Assembly (NCBI RefSeq): GCF_000154985.1
Contig: NZ_DS572692.1
Location: forward strand, 62,001-126,000
Length of the DNA stretch: 64,000 bases
Direction: 5' to 3'
Source of the DNA: Streptococcus infantarius subsp. infantarius ATCC BAA-102
Lineage (GTDB): Bacteria > Bacillota > Bacilli > Lactobacillales > Streptococcaceae
Shown here: positions 24,497 through 33,428 of the stretch, in pieces
Numbering within the stretch: position 1 is the first letter of the stretch
How the letters are laid out: each line of letters starts with the position of its first letter
The notes under the pieces: model-generated
What the model saw: only the letters and a program-made list of their open reading frames with translations
Databases searched by the model: none
What the model was told of the DNA's origin: nothing
Position numbers and translations under genes: made by a program

Positions 24497-27400
24497 ATGG
24501 AAAACAAGATTCGCTATAAGCTACACAAAGTTAAAAAACAATGGGTAACCATTGCTGTTACAAGTATGGCATTGGTTGGAGTTGGTGTTGGAGTTGCTTG
24601 CTCTACACATGAAGTATCTGCCGACGAAACAAACGTTGTTGCTGTTACAAGAGGAAGTGATACCCCAGCGTCAAGTAGTAGCCAAACACAAACAAGTACT
24701 GCTACAGAACAAAGTCAAGAAACAACAACTGAAGCTTCATCAACAGAAGAAACAGTAGTTGCGGAAGACTCACAAAAAACTACAGATGCTACATCTGCTA
24801 AAGCTGATGACAAGACTACTGAAACTTCAGCAACTGAAGCATCTGAAGAAACAAAAGCATCATCTGAAGAAACAACTAAACCTTCAGAAGCTACTTCAAC
24901 AGAAACAAGTGAAACTTCTGAAACTAACCCATCAGAAGAATCACACAAAGCTACTGATGAAGAAGTACGTGATGACAAAACAAACAAAGCTGCTGATTCA
25001 GACGCCGAAAAAGCTGCTGTTGACCAATTGAGCTTGGATAACATCAAAAAAATTGATGGAAAATACTACTACATCCAAGAAGATGGTACAGTTAAGAAAA
25101 ACTTTGCCATCACAGTAAATGGTCAATTGCTTTACTTTGATGCTGAAACAGGTGCATTGTCATCAACATCAACTTACTCATTTACAGAAGGATTGACAGA
25201 CCTTGTCGATAACTTCTCAAAAAATAACCAAGCTTACGATTCAACAGAAAAAAGCTTTGAATTGGTTGATGGTTATTTAACAGCTAATTCTTGGTATCGC
25301 CCTACTAAAGTTTTAGATAATAATGGTGAAAAATGGATAGATTCAACTGAAGAAACTTTCCGTCCATTGGTAATGGCATGGTGGCCTGATGTTGACACAC
25401 AAGTGAACTACCTTAACCATATGTCTAAATACTTTGGTTTGGATAAAACATATTCTGCAACTGATAAACAATCAACATTAAACGTTGCAGCAGAAGCTAT
25501 TCAAATTAAAATTGAACAAGAAATCAAACGTCGTGGTGACGTAGCTTGGTTGCGTGATATCATTGCTTCATTTGTATCAACTCAAGACAAATGGAACATA
25601 AACTCAGAAGATCGTGACACTGACCACTTGCAAGGTGGTGCCCTTCTTTACGTTAACAGTGATTTGACTGAATGGGCTAATTCAGACTATCGTCTTCTTA
25701 ACCGCGCACCTACTTACCAAAATGGTCAAACAAACTACCACAAAGCTGACCGTACAGGTGGTTATGACTTCTTACTTGCAAACGACGTTGATAACTCAAA
25801 CCCAGTTGTTCAAGCAGAACAATTGAACCAACTTTACTACCTTATGAACTGGGGTAAAGTCGTCTTTGGTGACGCTGACGCTAACTTTGATGGTGTTCGT
25901 GTCGATGCCGTTGATAACGTGGACGCTGACCTTCTTCAACTTTACACTGATTTGTTTGAAGCAGCTTACGGCGTTAACAAAACAGAAGCACAAGCTCTTG
26001 CTCACATTTCTATCCTAGAAGCTTGGAGCTTTAACGACCCTGATTATAACCACGATACAAACGGTGCTGCACTTGCTATCGATAACGGTCTTCGTATGGC
26101 TTTCCTTGATGTTTTAACACGTCCAGAAGGTAGCCGATCAAACTTGGAATCATTGATTCATAATGATCTTGGTATGACTGACCGTACCGTAGATAGCGCT
26201 TATGGTGATACTATGCCATCATATGCTTTCGTTCGTGCACACGATAGTGAAGTTCAAGGTATCATTGCATCAATCATCGCTGGTCAAATCAATCCTAAAA
26301 CAGATGGTTTCACATTCACACTTGATGAATTGAAACAAGCTTTCGAAATTTATAACGCTGATATGAACAGCGTTCATAAACAATACACTCATTTCAATAT
26401 CCCAGCAGCATACGCTTTGCTTTTGACAAATATGGAATCTGTTCCACGTGTTTACTACGGTGACTTGTTCACTGATAATGGTCAATATATGGCAGTTAAA
26501 TCTCCATACTATGATCAAATCGTTGCTCTTCTTAAATCACGTATTAAATACGCAGCTGGTGGTCAAGCAATGAATGTTCAATACCCTGATGGCGCTAACG
26601 GTGGCGTTTTGACATCAGTTCGTTTTGGTAAAGGTATCATGACAGCTGATCAAAAAGTGACTGACGATTCTGTAACAACTTCAGGTATTGTAACAATCAT
26701 TTCTAATAATCCAAACCTTAAATTGAACAGTTCTGATGTGATTGCTGTACAAGTTGGTATTGCTCACGCAGGTCAATACTACCGTCCATTGCTTTCACCA
26801 ACTGAAAATGGTTTGCAAGCTTACCTCAACGATTCTGATACAGACATCACTAAATTGGTTGACGAAAACGGATTTATCTACTTCACAGGTGATGAAATCA
26901 AAGGCTTCCAAACAGTTGATATGAATGGTTTCCTTACTGTTTGGGTACCAGTTGGTGCATCTGCTGATCAAGATATCCGTGTGAAAGCAAGCACAGAAGC
27001 TAAAGAAGCAGGCAAATTAACTTACGAAACTTCAGCAGCTCTTGACTCACAAATTATCTTTGAAGGATTCTCAAACTTCCAAGACTTTGTTAAAGACCCA
27101 TCACAATACACTAACAAAGTCATTGCTGAAAATGCTGATCTCTTTGCTTCATGGGGTGTCACATTATTTGAATTGGCACCACAATACGTGTCATCAACTG
27201 ATGGTACATTCCTTGACTCAATCATTCAAAATGGTTATGCCTTCAGCGACCGTTATGACTTGGCAATGAGCAAAAACAATAAATACGGTTCAGCAGAAAA
27301 CCTTAGAAATGCTATCAAAGCCCTTCACTCTAAAGGTATTCAAGTCATTGCTGACTGGGTTCCAGACCAAATCTACGCTCTTCCAGGTGAAGAAATCGTT

Positions 27401-28843
27401 ACTGCAACACGTGTTAACGACTACGGTGAAGAACGCGAAGGTGCTCAAATTAAGAACAAACCATATGCTGCAAACACTAAAAGTAGTGGTAAAGACTATC
27501 AAGCACAATATGGTGGTGAATTCTTAGAATACCTTCAAGAAAAATACCCATCAATCTTTGAACGTGTTATGATTTCTAACGGTAAGAAAATCGATCCATC
27601 AACTAAGATTAAAGTTTGGAAAGCTGAATACTTCAACGGAACAAACATCCTTGGTAAAGGTTCAGATTACGTTCTTAACGACCAAGCAACAGGTACTTAC
27701 TTCACTGTTAATGAAAATGGCGCATTCCTTCCAAAACAAATGACATCAGATTCAGCTCAAACTGGTTTCTACTATGATGGTAAAGGTATGACTTACTACT
27801 CAACAAGTGGTTACCAAGCTAAATCTTCATTCGTTCTTTACAACGGAAACCATTACTACTTTGACGAAGATGGTCACATGGTAACTGGTATGCGTGAAAT
27901 CGACGGTCAAACTTATTACTTCTTGCAAAATGGTATTGAAATTCGTGACGCTATCTATGAAGATGCAGAAGGAAACCAATACTACTTCGGTAAAACAGGT
28001 AGCCGTTATGAAGGTGGTCATTACTATGTCTTCAACACAACTGAAACAGTTGATGGTGTTGCCAAAACTGTAACTAACTGGCGCTACTTCGGTAAAGATG
28101 GTATCATGGCGCGTGGTCTTGTTAAAATTGGTGAAGATTACCAATATTACGATGAAAATGGGAACCAAGTTAAAGGCCAACTTGTTAAAGACAAAGATGG
28201 TAATACACGTTACTTCAAAGGTGACTCAGGTGCAATGGTTGCTTCTGAATTCGCTCTTATCAATGGTGGATGGTATTACTTCAACGAAGATGGTGTAGCT
28301 GTTAAAGGTGCTCAAACAATTAACGGTCAACAATTGTACTTCGATGAAAATGGTATCCAAGCAAAAGGTATCTTCGTAACAAACGAAGACGGTACACGTA
28401 GTTACTACGATGCCAAATCTGGTGAAAAATTTGTTGGTGACTTCTTCACAACAGGTGATAACCACTGGTATTATGCTGACGAAAATGGTAACTTGGCAAC
28501 AGGTTCACAAGTTATCCGTGGTCAAAAACTTTACTTTGCTGAAGATGGCCTTCAAGCTAAAGGTATTTTTGTGATAGACGCTGAAGGAAACCGTCACTTT
28601 TACGATCCAGATTCAGGTGACCTTGCCACAAATAAATTTATCGGTGACGGTGACAACTGGTATTACTTTGACGAAAATGGTCAAGTGGTAACTGGTGACC
28701 AAGAAATCAACGGTCAAGAATTGCATTTCGATGAAAATGGTCTTCAAACTAAAGGCGGATTCGCAACAGACGCTGAAGGGAACAAACATTATTACGATGC
28801 AAAAACTGGAGATTTGGAAGATGTAGCTCTTGTAGAAGCATAA
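24497..28843 (+). CDS. gtf: Glucosyltransferase (glucansucrase, GH70)
   Basis: Secreted 1448-aa enzyme making alpha-glucan from sucrose. The signal peptide is of KxYKxGKxW type (RYKLHKVKKQW, cleavage near EVSADE). Residues ~40-170 are a Thr/Ser/Glu-rich variable region. The catalytic GH70 core has nucleophile Asp470 (DGVRVDAVDNVD), acid/base Glu508 (HISILEAWSF) and transition-state Asp583 (RAHDSEVQ). Residues ~1100-1440 are YG/cell-wall-binding repeats that bind glucan. No LPXTG anchor. Linkage type cannot be read from sequence. AGGAGG precedes the ATG. Confidence 0.96.
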   Translation: MENKIRYKLHKVKKQWVTIAVTSMALVGVGVGVACSTHEVSADETNVVAVTRGSDTPASSSSQTQTSTATEQSQETTTEASSTEETVVAEDSQKTTDATSAKADDKTTETSATEASEETKASSEETTKPSEATSTETSETSETNPSEESHKATDEEVRDDKTNKAADSDAEKAAVDQLSLDNIKKIDGKYYYIQEDGTVKKNFAITVNGQLLYFDAETGALSSTSTYSFTEGLTDLVDNFSKNNQAYDSTEKSFELVDGYLTANSWYRPTKVLDNNGEKWIDSTEETFRPLVMAWWPDVDTQVNYLNHMSKYFGLDKTYSATDKQSTLNVAAEAIQIKIEQEIKRRGDVAWLRDIIASFVSTQDKWNINSEDRDTDHLQGGALLYVNSDLTEWANSDYRLLNRAPTYQNGQTNYHKADRTGGYDFLLANDVDNSNPVVQAEQLNQLYYLMNWGKVVFGDADANFDGVRVDAVDNVDADLLQLYTDLFEAAYGVNKTEAQALAHISILEAWSFNDPDYNHDTNGAALAIDNGLRMAFLDVLTRPEGSRSNLESLIHNDLGMTDRTVDSAYGDTMPSYAFVRAHDSEVQGIIASIIAGQINPKTDGFTFTLDELKQAFEIYNADMNSVHKQYTHFNIPAAYALLLTNMESVPRVYYGDLFTDNGQYMAVKSPYYDQIVALLKSRIKYAAGGQAMNVQYPDGANGGVLTSVRFGKGIMTADQKVTDDSVTTSGIVTIISNNPNLKLNSSDVIAVQVGIAHAGQYYRPLLSPTENGLQAYLNDSDTDITKLVDENGFIYFTGDEIKGFQTVDMNGFLTVWVPVGASADQDIRVKASTEAKEAGKLTYETSAALDSQIIFEGFSNFQDFVKDPSQYTNKVIAENADLFASWGVTLFELAPQYVSSTDGTFLDSIIQNGYAFSDRYDLAMSKNNKYGSAENLRNAIKALHSKGIQVIADWVPDQIYALPGEEIVTATRVNDYGEEREGAQIKNKPYAANTKSSGKDYQAQYGGEFLEYLQEKYPSIFERVMISNGKKIDPSTKIKVWKAEYFNGTNILGKGSDYVLNDQATGTYFTVNENGAFLPKQMTSDSAQTGFYYDGKGMTYYSTSGYQAKSSFVLYNGNHYYFDEDGHMVTGMREIDGQTYYFLQNGIEIRDAIYEDAEGNQYYFGKTGSRYEGGHYYVFNTTETVDGVAKTVTNWRYFGKDGIMARGLVKIGEDYQYYDENGNQVKGQLVKDKDGNTRYFKGDSGAMVASEFALINGGWYYFNEDGVAVKGAQTINGQQLYFDENGIQAKGIFVTNEDGTRSYYDAKSGEKFVGDFFTTGDNHWYYADENGNLATGSQVIRGQKLYFAEDGLQAKGIFVIDAEGNRHFYDPDSGDLATNKFIGDGDNWYYFDENGQVVTGDQEINGQELHFDENGLQTKGGFATDAEGNKHYYDAKTGDLEDVALVEA

Positions 28844-28862
28844 GCAGTCATCAAAAAGTATG

Positions 28863-28880
28863 TTAGTATTTCAATACTAA
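28863..28880. repeat. 18-bp palindrome copy 1
   Basis: TTAGTATTTCAATACTAA, just after gtf. The same 18 bp recur at 29021-29038, the inner 16 bp occur in inverse orientation inside dprA (63709-63724), and a variant (TAGTATTGGAATACTA) lies at 22194-22209. Confidence 0.6.
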
Positions 28881-28913
28881 ATGGATTTAAACAAGCAATA
28901 ACTTCATAATAAA

Positions 28914-28961
28914 AAGCTATCAAATCTAGTGATGTGCGTGCTAGTATTTGGTAGCTTTTTT
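28914..28961 (+). terminator. Terminator of gtf
   Basis: AAAGCTATCAAAT pairs with ATTTGGTAGCTTT (with one G-U), inner pairing CTAG/CTAG, followed by TTTT. Confidence 0.75.
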
Positions 28962-29020
28962 ATGCTGAAAACTTTAAGTTTCATTAGCATTGGTGTATAG
29001 TTTTGGTGAAGGAAGATTCT

Positions 29021-29038
29021 TTAGTATTTCAATACTAA
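29021..29038. repeat. 18-bp palindrome copy 2
   Basis: Identical to the copy at 28863-28880. It lies ~35 bp upstream of the CPBP pseudogene, where an operator would be expected. Confidence 0.6.
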
Positions 29039-29072
29039 GATAAGTTAACATCTAAAAAGGAGATTTCAGGCT

Positions 29073-29735
29073 ATGATGAGTGAACAGAAAAAGACTAGTT
29101 TTAGAGATTATATTGCTTCAAATGCTATTCCTATTTTGATTGAAGTGGTTTTTATCTTGTCGTGTTTGATTGTCCCGTCAAGCTACCTTATCTACACCAA
29201 TGCTTTGTTTTACTTTTTGCTTTTGGTTTATTTTCTCATCTCTAAAGACCTTAATTTAAAAGAATGGTTTAGGAGTTTTAAAAGCGGCAGAAAGTACTGG
29301 ATTCAGGTTTTATTGACGTTTTTATGATTCGTGCTTACCTTTGCTTTGACAAGGATGTTAGAAGGATTTTTTCCAAACTTTGAGATAGGGAGTATCAGTT
29401 TAAGAAGAGATAGTTGGCTGACCTTAATCGTATTTGTTATTTCGACCATCTTTTTGCCAGCAGTGACCGAAGAAACATTTCATAGAAAAAATATGATTCG
29501 TTTTGCTAGCAAGAAAATAATTGTCCTCACGACCTTTTTTAGTATGTTACTTTATGCTTTGGGACATTCGCTTTCTTTTTGGGGAATTTTCTTGACTATG
29601 ATTTGGGCATTTCCGTTGAGTTTATCATATATCAAAACTAGAAATATTTACGTTGTTATGACGGCGCATTTTATTGGAAATCTTATCGGCAATAGTAGCG
29701 ATGTGATAGCTACCTTGATTCATTGGTTATCTTAA
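29073..29735 (+). pseudogene. CPBP intramembrane metalloprotease, interrupted by TGA
   Basis: One 220-codon frame is cut by TGA at 29325-29327 (LLTFL-stop-FVLTFALTRM). The protease motif EETFHR and the later GHSLSFWG and MTAHFIGN motifs lie after the stop. AAAGGAG precedes the ATG. A single visible lesion. Confidence 0.88.
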
Positions 29736-29752
29736 CTGAAATCTTACAATAG

Positions 29753-29788
29753 GCACTCTTAGCTGAATTTGGCTGGGGTGCTTTTTTT
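29753..29788 (+). terminator. Terminator
   Basis: GCACTC...GGGTGC with inner AGC/GCT pairing, followed by TTTTTTT. Confidence 0.65.
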
Positions 29789-29884
29789 GGGTTTAAATGA
29801 CCAAAAAAATTGTGCAGATAGAACACTAGTGATATGCAAGCGTTTGCGATATAATGCACTTAGTAATAATGATGGAGAAAAATT

Positions 29885-31210
29885 ATGGCAAAAAGAGAAC
29901 ATTTCTTGAGAGAAGCAATGACGATTGCAATCCCTGTAGCTTTACAAGCCATGCTGCAGTCATCCTTTTCAATGATTGACCAATTAATGGTTGGGCAGTT
30001 TGGAAAGACTGCCATTGCAGCTGTGGAAGTTGGCGGAAAGCCACAGTTTGTCTTTGCCTTTGTTAGCGGAGCGATTGCGACCGTAACAGGTATCATGATT
30101 TCTCAATATATGGGAAAAAATGATCAGAAAAAGATTAATACCAGCATGTCAGTTAACCTCTTAGTCATGCTGTGCTTGGCTTTATTTACCATGGGCTTGT
30201 GCTTAATCTTCCCTGATGTTTTGGCAGGAATCTTCACTAAGGATACTGAAGTTGTGGTGACGGCTAAGCCCTATATTCAGCTCTTAGCTTGGGTCTATCC
30301 TTTATCTGGGGTTGCAACACTTTTAGCGGTTCAGCTGCGTTGCCGAAATTACGCTAAGTATCCGCTCTATATCAGTGCAGTCGCTGCGGTGGTCAATACA
30401 TGCTTAAATTATCTTTTGATTTTTGGACATTTTGGTTTTCCTGCCATGGGAATCAAGGGGGCAGCGCTAGCTAGCTTAATGTCTCAAGTAGTGAATCTGG
30501 CTTTGATGGTTTATTTTTACCATAGAACTTGTCAATTTAGCTTTGATTTGCGGATGAAGGCTTCGGAGATTAGTCAGTATCTCATCATACTAACGCCTAT
30601 TGTGGTTAATGAGTTGCTTTGGACTTTGGGGCAAAATGTCAATACCTACATTTATGGGCACATGGGAACGAGCGAACTTGCTGGGATGTCTCTAACTGGT
30701 CCCATTCAAGGGCTATTTATCGGGGCTTTGTCTGGGTTGTCACAAGCTGCGGGGATTTTAATCGGACGCAGGCTTGGTGAGCATGATTACGAACGAGCTT
30801 ATCATGATTCGAAACGTTTGTGTTTTTATGGCTTTGTAGGGTCACTCATTTTATCAATCTTCTTAGTTGTAGGTGAAAATCTCTACATTGACTTATATAA
30901 TGTTGGTCCTGATGTTAGACAAGTCGGGTTACAACTCTTGTTGACTTTTGCGATTTTAGCACCAGTTAAAGTCCAAAATATGATTTTGGGTGGTGGTATT
31001 ATCCGAAGTGGTGGGAGAACCAAGTACATCATGATTATCGATATTTTGGGTACATGGTGTATTGGTGTGCCTTTAGGGCTCTTTACGGGACTGGTTCTTA
31101 AACTTCCAATTGTTTGGGTTTATTTTATTCTATCGCAAGAGGAATTGTTCCGTTTTATGGTATCAGTCTTTATGTTCCGCAGTAGAAAATGGATGAATAC
31201 CATTAAATAA
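29885..31210 (+). CDS. MATE family efflux transporter
   Basis: Intact 441-aa cation-coupled multidrug exporter with ~12 membrane segments (for example SMIDQLMVGQFG and GAALASLMSQVVNL). It begins at ATG 29885 after GATGGAG. Distinct from the interrupted MATE gene at 7.5 kb; ~30% similarity by eye at most. Substrate unknown. Confidence 0.88.
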   Translation: MAKREHFLREAMTIAIPVALQAMLQSSFSMIDQLMVGQFGKTAIAAVEVGGKPQFVFAFVSGAIATVTGIMISQYMGKNDQKKINTSMSVNLLVMLCLALFTMGLCLIFPDVLAGIFTKDTEVVVTAKPYIQLLAWVYPLSGVATLLAVQLRCRNYAKYPLYISAVAAVVNTCLNYLLIFGHFGFPAMGIKGAALASLMSQVVNLALMVYFYHRTCQFSFDLRMKASEISQYLIILTPIVVNELLWTLGQNVNTYIYGHMGTSELAGMSLTGPIQGLFIGALSGLSQAAGILIGRRLGEHDYERAYHDSKRLCFYGFVGSLILSIFLVVGENLYIDLYNVGPDVRQVGLQLLLTFAILAPVKVQNMILGGGIIRSGGRTKYIMIIDILGTWCIGVPLGLFTGLVLKLPIVWVYFILSQEELFRFMVSVFMFRSRKWMNTIK

Positions 31211-31226
31211 GCTGTTTTCACCAAAA

Positions 31227-31241
31227 TTGACAAATTGTCAA
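31227..31241. promoter_or_regulatory. Palindrome upstream of the dha remnants
   Basis: TTGACAAATTGTCAA, a perfect palindrome around a central base, lies 125 bp upstream of dhaL. It could be an operator for the former dha operon; no regulator gene is adjacent. Confidence 0.35.
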
Positions 31242-31366
31242 AAAATAGGCCGTTTTACGACTTTATGTGAGACCTTTTGATTAAAAAGTTTTATAACGAA
31301 GAAAAAGGTTTCTATGATAGCGTTTTCTTTTTTGCAGTGTTTAGGATGATAAAAGGAGTGTTTTAT

Positions 31367-31957
31367 ATGAAATTAGAGACTGCAAAAAGATGGCTCATCT
31401 TGTTCTACGAAAAAATCCAAGAAAATCTAGCTGTTTTAGCTGAACTGGACTCAACGATGGGAGGAGATGGAGACCATGGTGAAAACATGCTACGTGGTAT
31501 GACAGCTGTTGTCAATACCGTTGAACCAAAGGAATTTGCATCGACATCTGATTTATTTAAGGAGACAGGAATGCTTCTTCTTACAAAAGTCGGTGGCGTA
31601 TCTGGAACCTGATATGATTCAGCATTTTTAGGAATGGCAAGGGCTGAAGAAGCAGGTGACTAGCTTTACTATGATATCAAAGAAGGCTTGGTCATGATTC
31701 AAAGGCTTGGTCGAGCAGAAATCGGTGATAAAACTATGGTTGACGTCTGGGCGCCTGTAGTAGAAGATTTGAAAAATCATCAGCTAACACCAGAGCGTAT
31801 TGATGAGTATATTCTAAAGACAGCTCTTTTGAGAGCTAAAAAGGGACGTCATGCATATGCTGCAGATGGTTCACTTGGGCTTGTCGATCCTGGTTCGTAT
31901 TCATCAGGTCTATTGTTTAAAGCATTATTAGAAGCGGAGGAAAATAATTATGTCTAA
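31367..31957 (+). pseudogene. dhaL: Dihydroxyacetone kinase subunit DhaL, two stop codons
   Basis: ATG 31367 follows AAAGGAG. The frame carries the ADP/Mg site GGDGDHGENM and the usual C-terminal end (AYAADGSLGLVDPGSYSSGLLF). It is broken by TGA at 31610-31612 (within VSGT-stop-YDSAF, normally VSGPLYGSAF) and TAG at 31661-31663. No dhaK lies upstream; a MATE gene occupies that place. Confidence 0.9.
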
Positions 31958-32326
31958 GAAAACTGGTATTGTTATTGTGTCACACTCAAAAGATATTGCT
32001 CAAGGCATTGTAGAATTAATCTCATAAGTTGCGACAGACGTTCCCATTACATTCTCTGGTGGGACTGAAGATGGCAGAATCGGAACAAGTTTCCAACAAA
32101 TCAAAGAAACAGTCGACAATAATGCCGCAGACACTATATTAGGATTCTTTGATTTTGGCTCTTCAAAGATGAATCTAGAAATGGTTGGGAATTGTCTGAA
32201 AAGAACATCCTTATGTGTAAAGTTCCTCTCGTTGAAGGGGCTTATACAGCAGCCTCTTTACTGCAAGTAGGTGTTCCATTTGAGGCTGTCATTGAACAAC
32301 TTCGTGAAATGGATATCGATAAATAA
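31950..32326 (+). pseudogene. dhaM: PTS-dependent DHA phosphotransferase DhaM, broken
   Basis: Overlaps the dhaL stop. It starts MSKKTGIVIVSHSKDIAQG with the phospho-accepting His in VSHS, then TAA at 32025-32027, then in frame to about 32183 where one base is missing, after which VPLVEGAYTAASLLQVGVPF continues in another frame to TAA 32326. Together with dhaL, a dead remnant of the PEP-dependent dihydroxyacetone kinase. Confidence 0.88.
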
Positions 32327-32337
32327 TGATAAAAAAT

Positions 32338-32364
32338 CTAAGCGGGCCTAAGTTCGCTTTTTTT
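32338..32364 (+). terminator. Terminator
   Basis: AAGCGGGCCTAAGTTCGCTT folds as AAGCG/CGCTT with inner pairs, followed by TTTTTT. Confidence 0.55.
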
Positions 32365-32452
32365 CTGCTAAACATCCAGATTTAATGGAAAAATTGGTAA
32401 TAATCTTTGCGACTTCATCTACATGTCAAAGTGGACAATGATTCACTTTTTT

Positions 32453-32484
32453 TATATAATAAAGTCAGTTATATAACTGACTTT
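32453..32484 (+). promoter_or_regulatory. hdiR promoter with palindromic operator
   Basis: TATATAAT lies directly before a perfect 24-bp palindrome (32461-32484) whose core is GTCAGTTATATAACTGAC. Placed at the transcription start of the hdiR-umuC genes, it is the expected autoregulatory operator. Confidence 0.75.
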
Positions 32485-32536
32485 TTAAAAACAAATCAGT
32501 TTATCTTTACAAAATGCGATAAAAGAGGTGAGTTTG

Positions 32537-33223
32537 ATGTATTTTCCTGAAAAGTTAAAAAATCGTCGTTTGGAGCTTGGTTTGAAGCAGACAGAACTGG
32601 CAAAGGAACTTGGTATTTCTAAGCAATCTTATTTTGCTTGGGAAAAAGGTACGGCAAAGCCAACAAAAGCTAACTTGGCTAAGTTAGAAGAACTTTTGCA
32701 GGTGTCGCACGGCTATTTTTCTGAGCTTGAAATTGCCACTTTGTACAAGCAATTAACTGACCAGAATCAAGAAAAAGCTTTGACTTATGTTCAAGATTTA
32801 CTTGAACAGCAGCGCAAGGTGGTTACTATGGTTCAAGAACCACGTTTTGCCTACAAGGTTTACGAACGTTTGTCAGCTGGTATCGGTGCTAATGTCTATG
32901 ATGATATGGATTACGACACAGTTTATTTTGATAAAGACTTGGCGCATGATTTTGCCTCGTGGATTGATGGGGATTCTATGGAGCCTACTTATCACAATGG
33001 CTCTGTGGCTCTCATTCGTGAGACTGGGTTTGACTACGATGGTGCGGTTTATGCAGTCGTTTGGAACTCACAGACTTACATCAAAAAGGTCTATCGTGAG
33101 GAAAATGGGCTGCGCTTAGTATCAATCAATAAAGATTACGATGATAAATTTGCGCCATATAGTGAAAATCCACGTATTGTTGGAAAAATTGTCGGCAACT
33201 TCATGCCAATCATAGGAGGATAA
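32537..33223 (+). CDS. hdiR: HdiR-like self-cleaving repressor (HTH + S24 peptidase)
   Basis: 228 aa: HTH_3 domain (6-60) and a LexA-like S24 domain. The cleavage pair Ala114-Gly115 (ERLSAGIG), catalytic Ser147 (DGDSMEPTY) and Lys183 (TYIKK) are all present, so DNA-damage-stimulated autocleavage is expected. ATG 32537 is spaced 7 nt from AAGAGG; a GTG three codons upstream is part of that site. Streptococci lack LexA and use such repressors for UmuC induction. Confidence 0.88.
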   Translation: MYFPEKLKNRRLELGLKQTELAKELGISKQSYFAWEKGTAKPTKANLAKLEELLQVSHGYFSELEIATLYKQLTDQNQEKALTYVQDLLEQQRKVVTMVQEPRFAYKVYERLSAGIGANVYDDMDYDTVYFDKDLAHDFASWIDGDSMEPTYHNGSVALIRETGFDYDGAVYAVVWNSQTYIKKVYREENGLRLVSINKDYDDKFAPYSENPRIVGKIVGNFMPIIGG

Positions 33224-33224
33224 G

Positions 33225-33428
33225 ATGCATTTAAAAGATATTTTAGATTTGGATTCATATGATTTAGCACTAGATAGCAAGGTCGAAATTTTTGATATGG
33301 ATGATTTTGCAGATTCTGTCATGCATCAGCGTTTTTCAAAGGTTTATTTACCAGAGGATAAAGAGAGCGAACTCTCACCTTATGCTTTCTTGGTTAATGA
33401 TTCGATTTTAATCACCATGGAGACTTAG
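33225..33428 (+). CDS. Small acidic protein between hdiR and umuC
   Basis: 67 aa, highly acidic (HLKDILDLDSYDLALDSK...), no recognised domain. The ATG is 1 nt after the hdiR stop with AGGAGG upstream, and the umuC ATG follows immediately: co-translated member of the SOS cassette. Confidence 0.75.
   Translation: MHLKDILDLDSYDLALDSKVEIFDMDDFADSVMHQRFSKVYLPEDKESELSPYAFLVNDSILITMET

Noticed and set aside
24715-25047. Long frames antisense to and overlapping the gtf variable region
   Set aside because: Arise from the repetitive Thr/Ser/Glu codons; no ribosome sites.
8148-31612. TGA codons interrupting four genes (8148, 21388, 29325, 31610) as recoded selenocysteine or tryptophan
   Set aside because: dhaL and dhaM also carry TAG/TAA and a frameshift, other genes end normally at TGA, and no selenocysteine machinery or hairpin pattern is visible. 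Ordinary nonsense mutations fit better.
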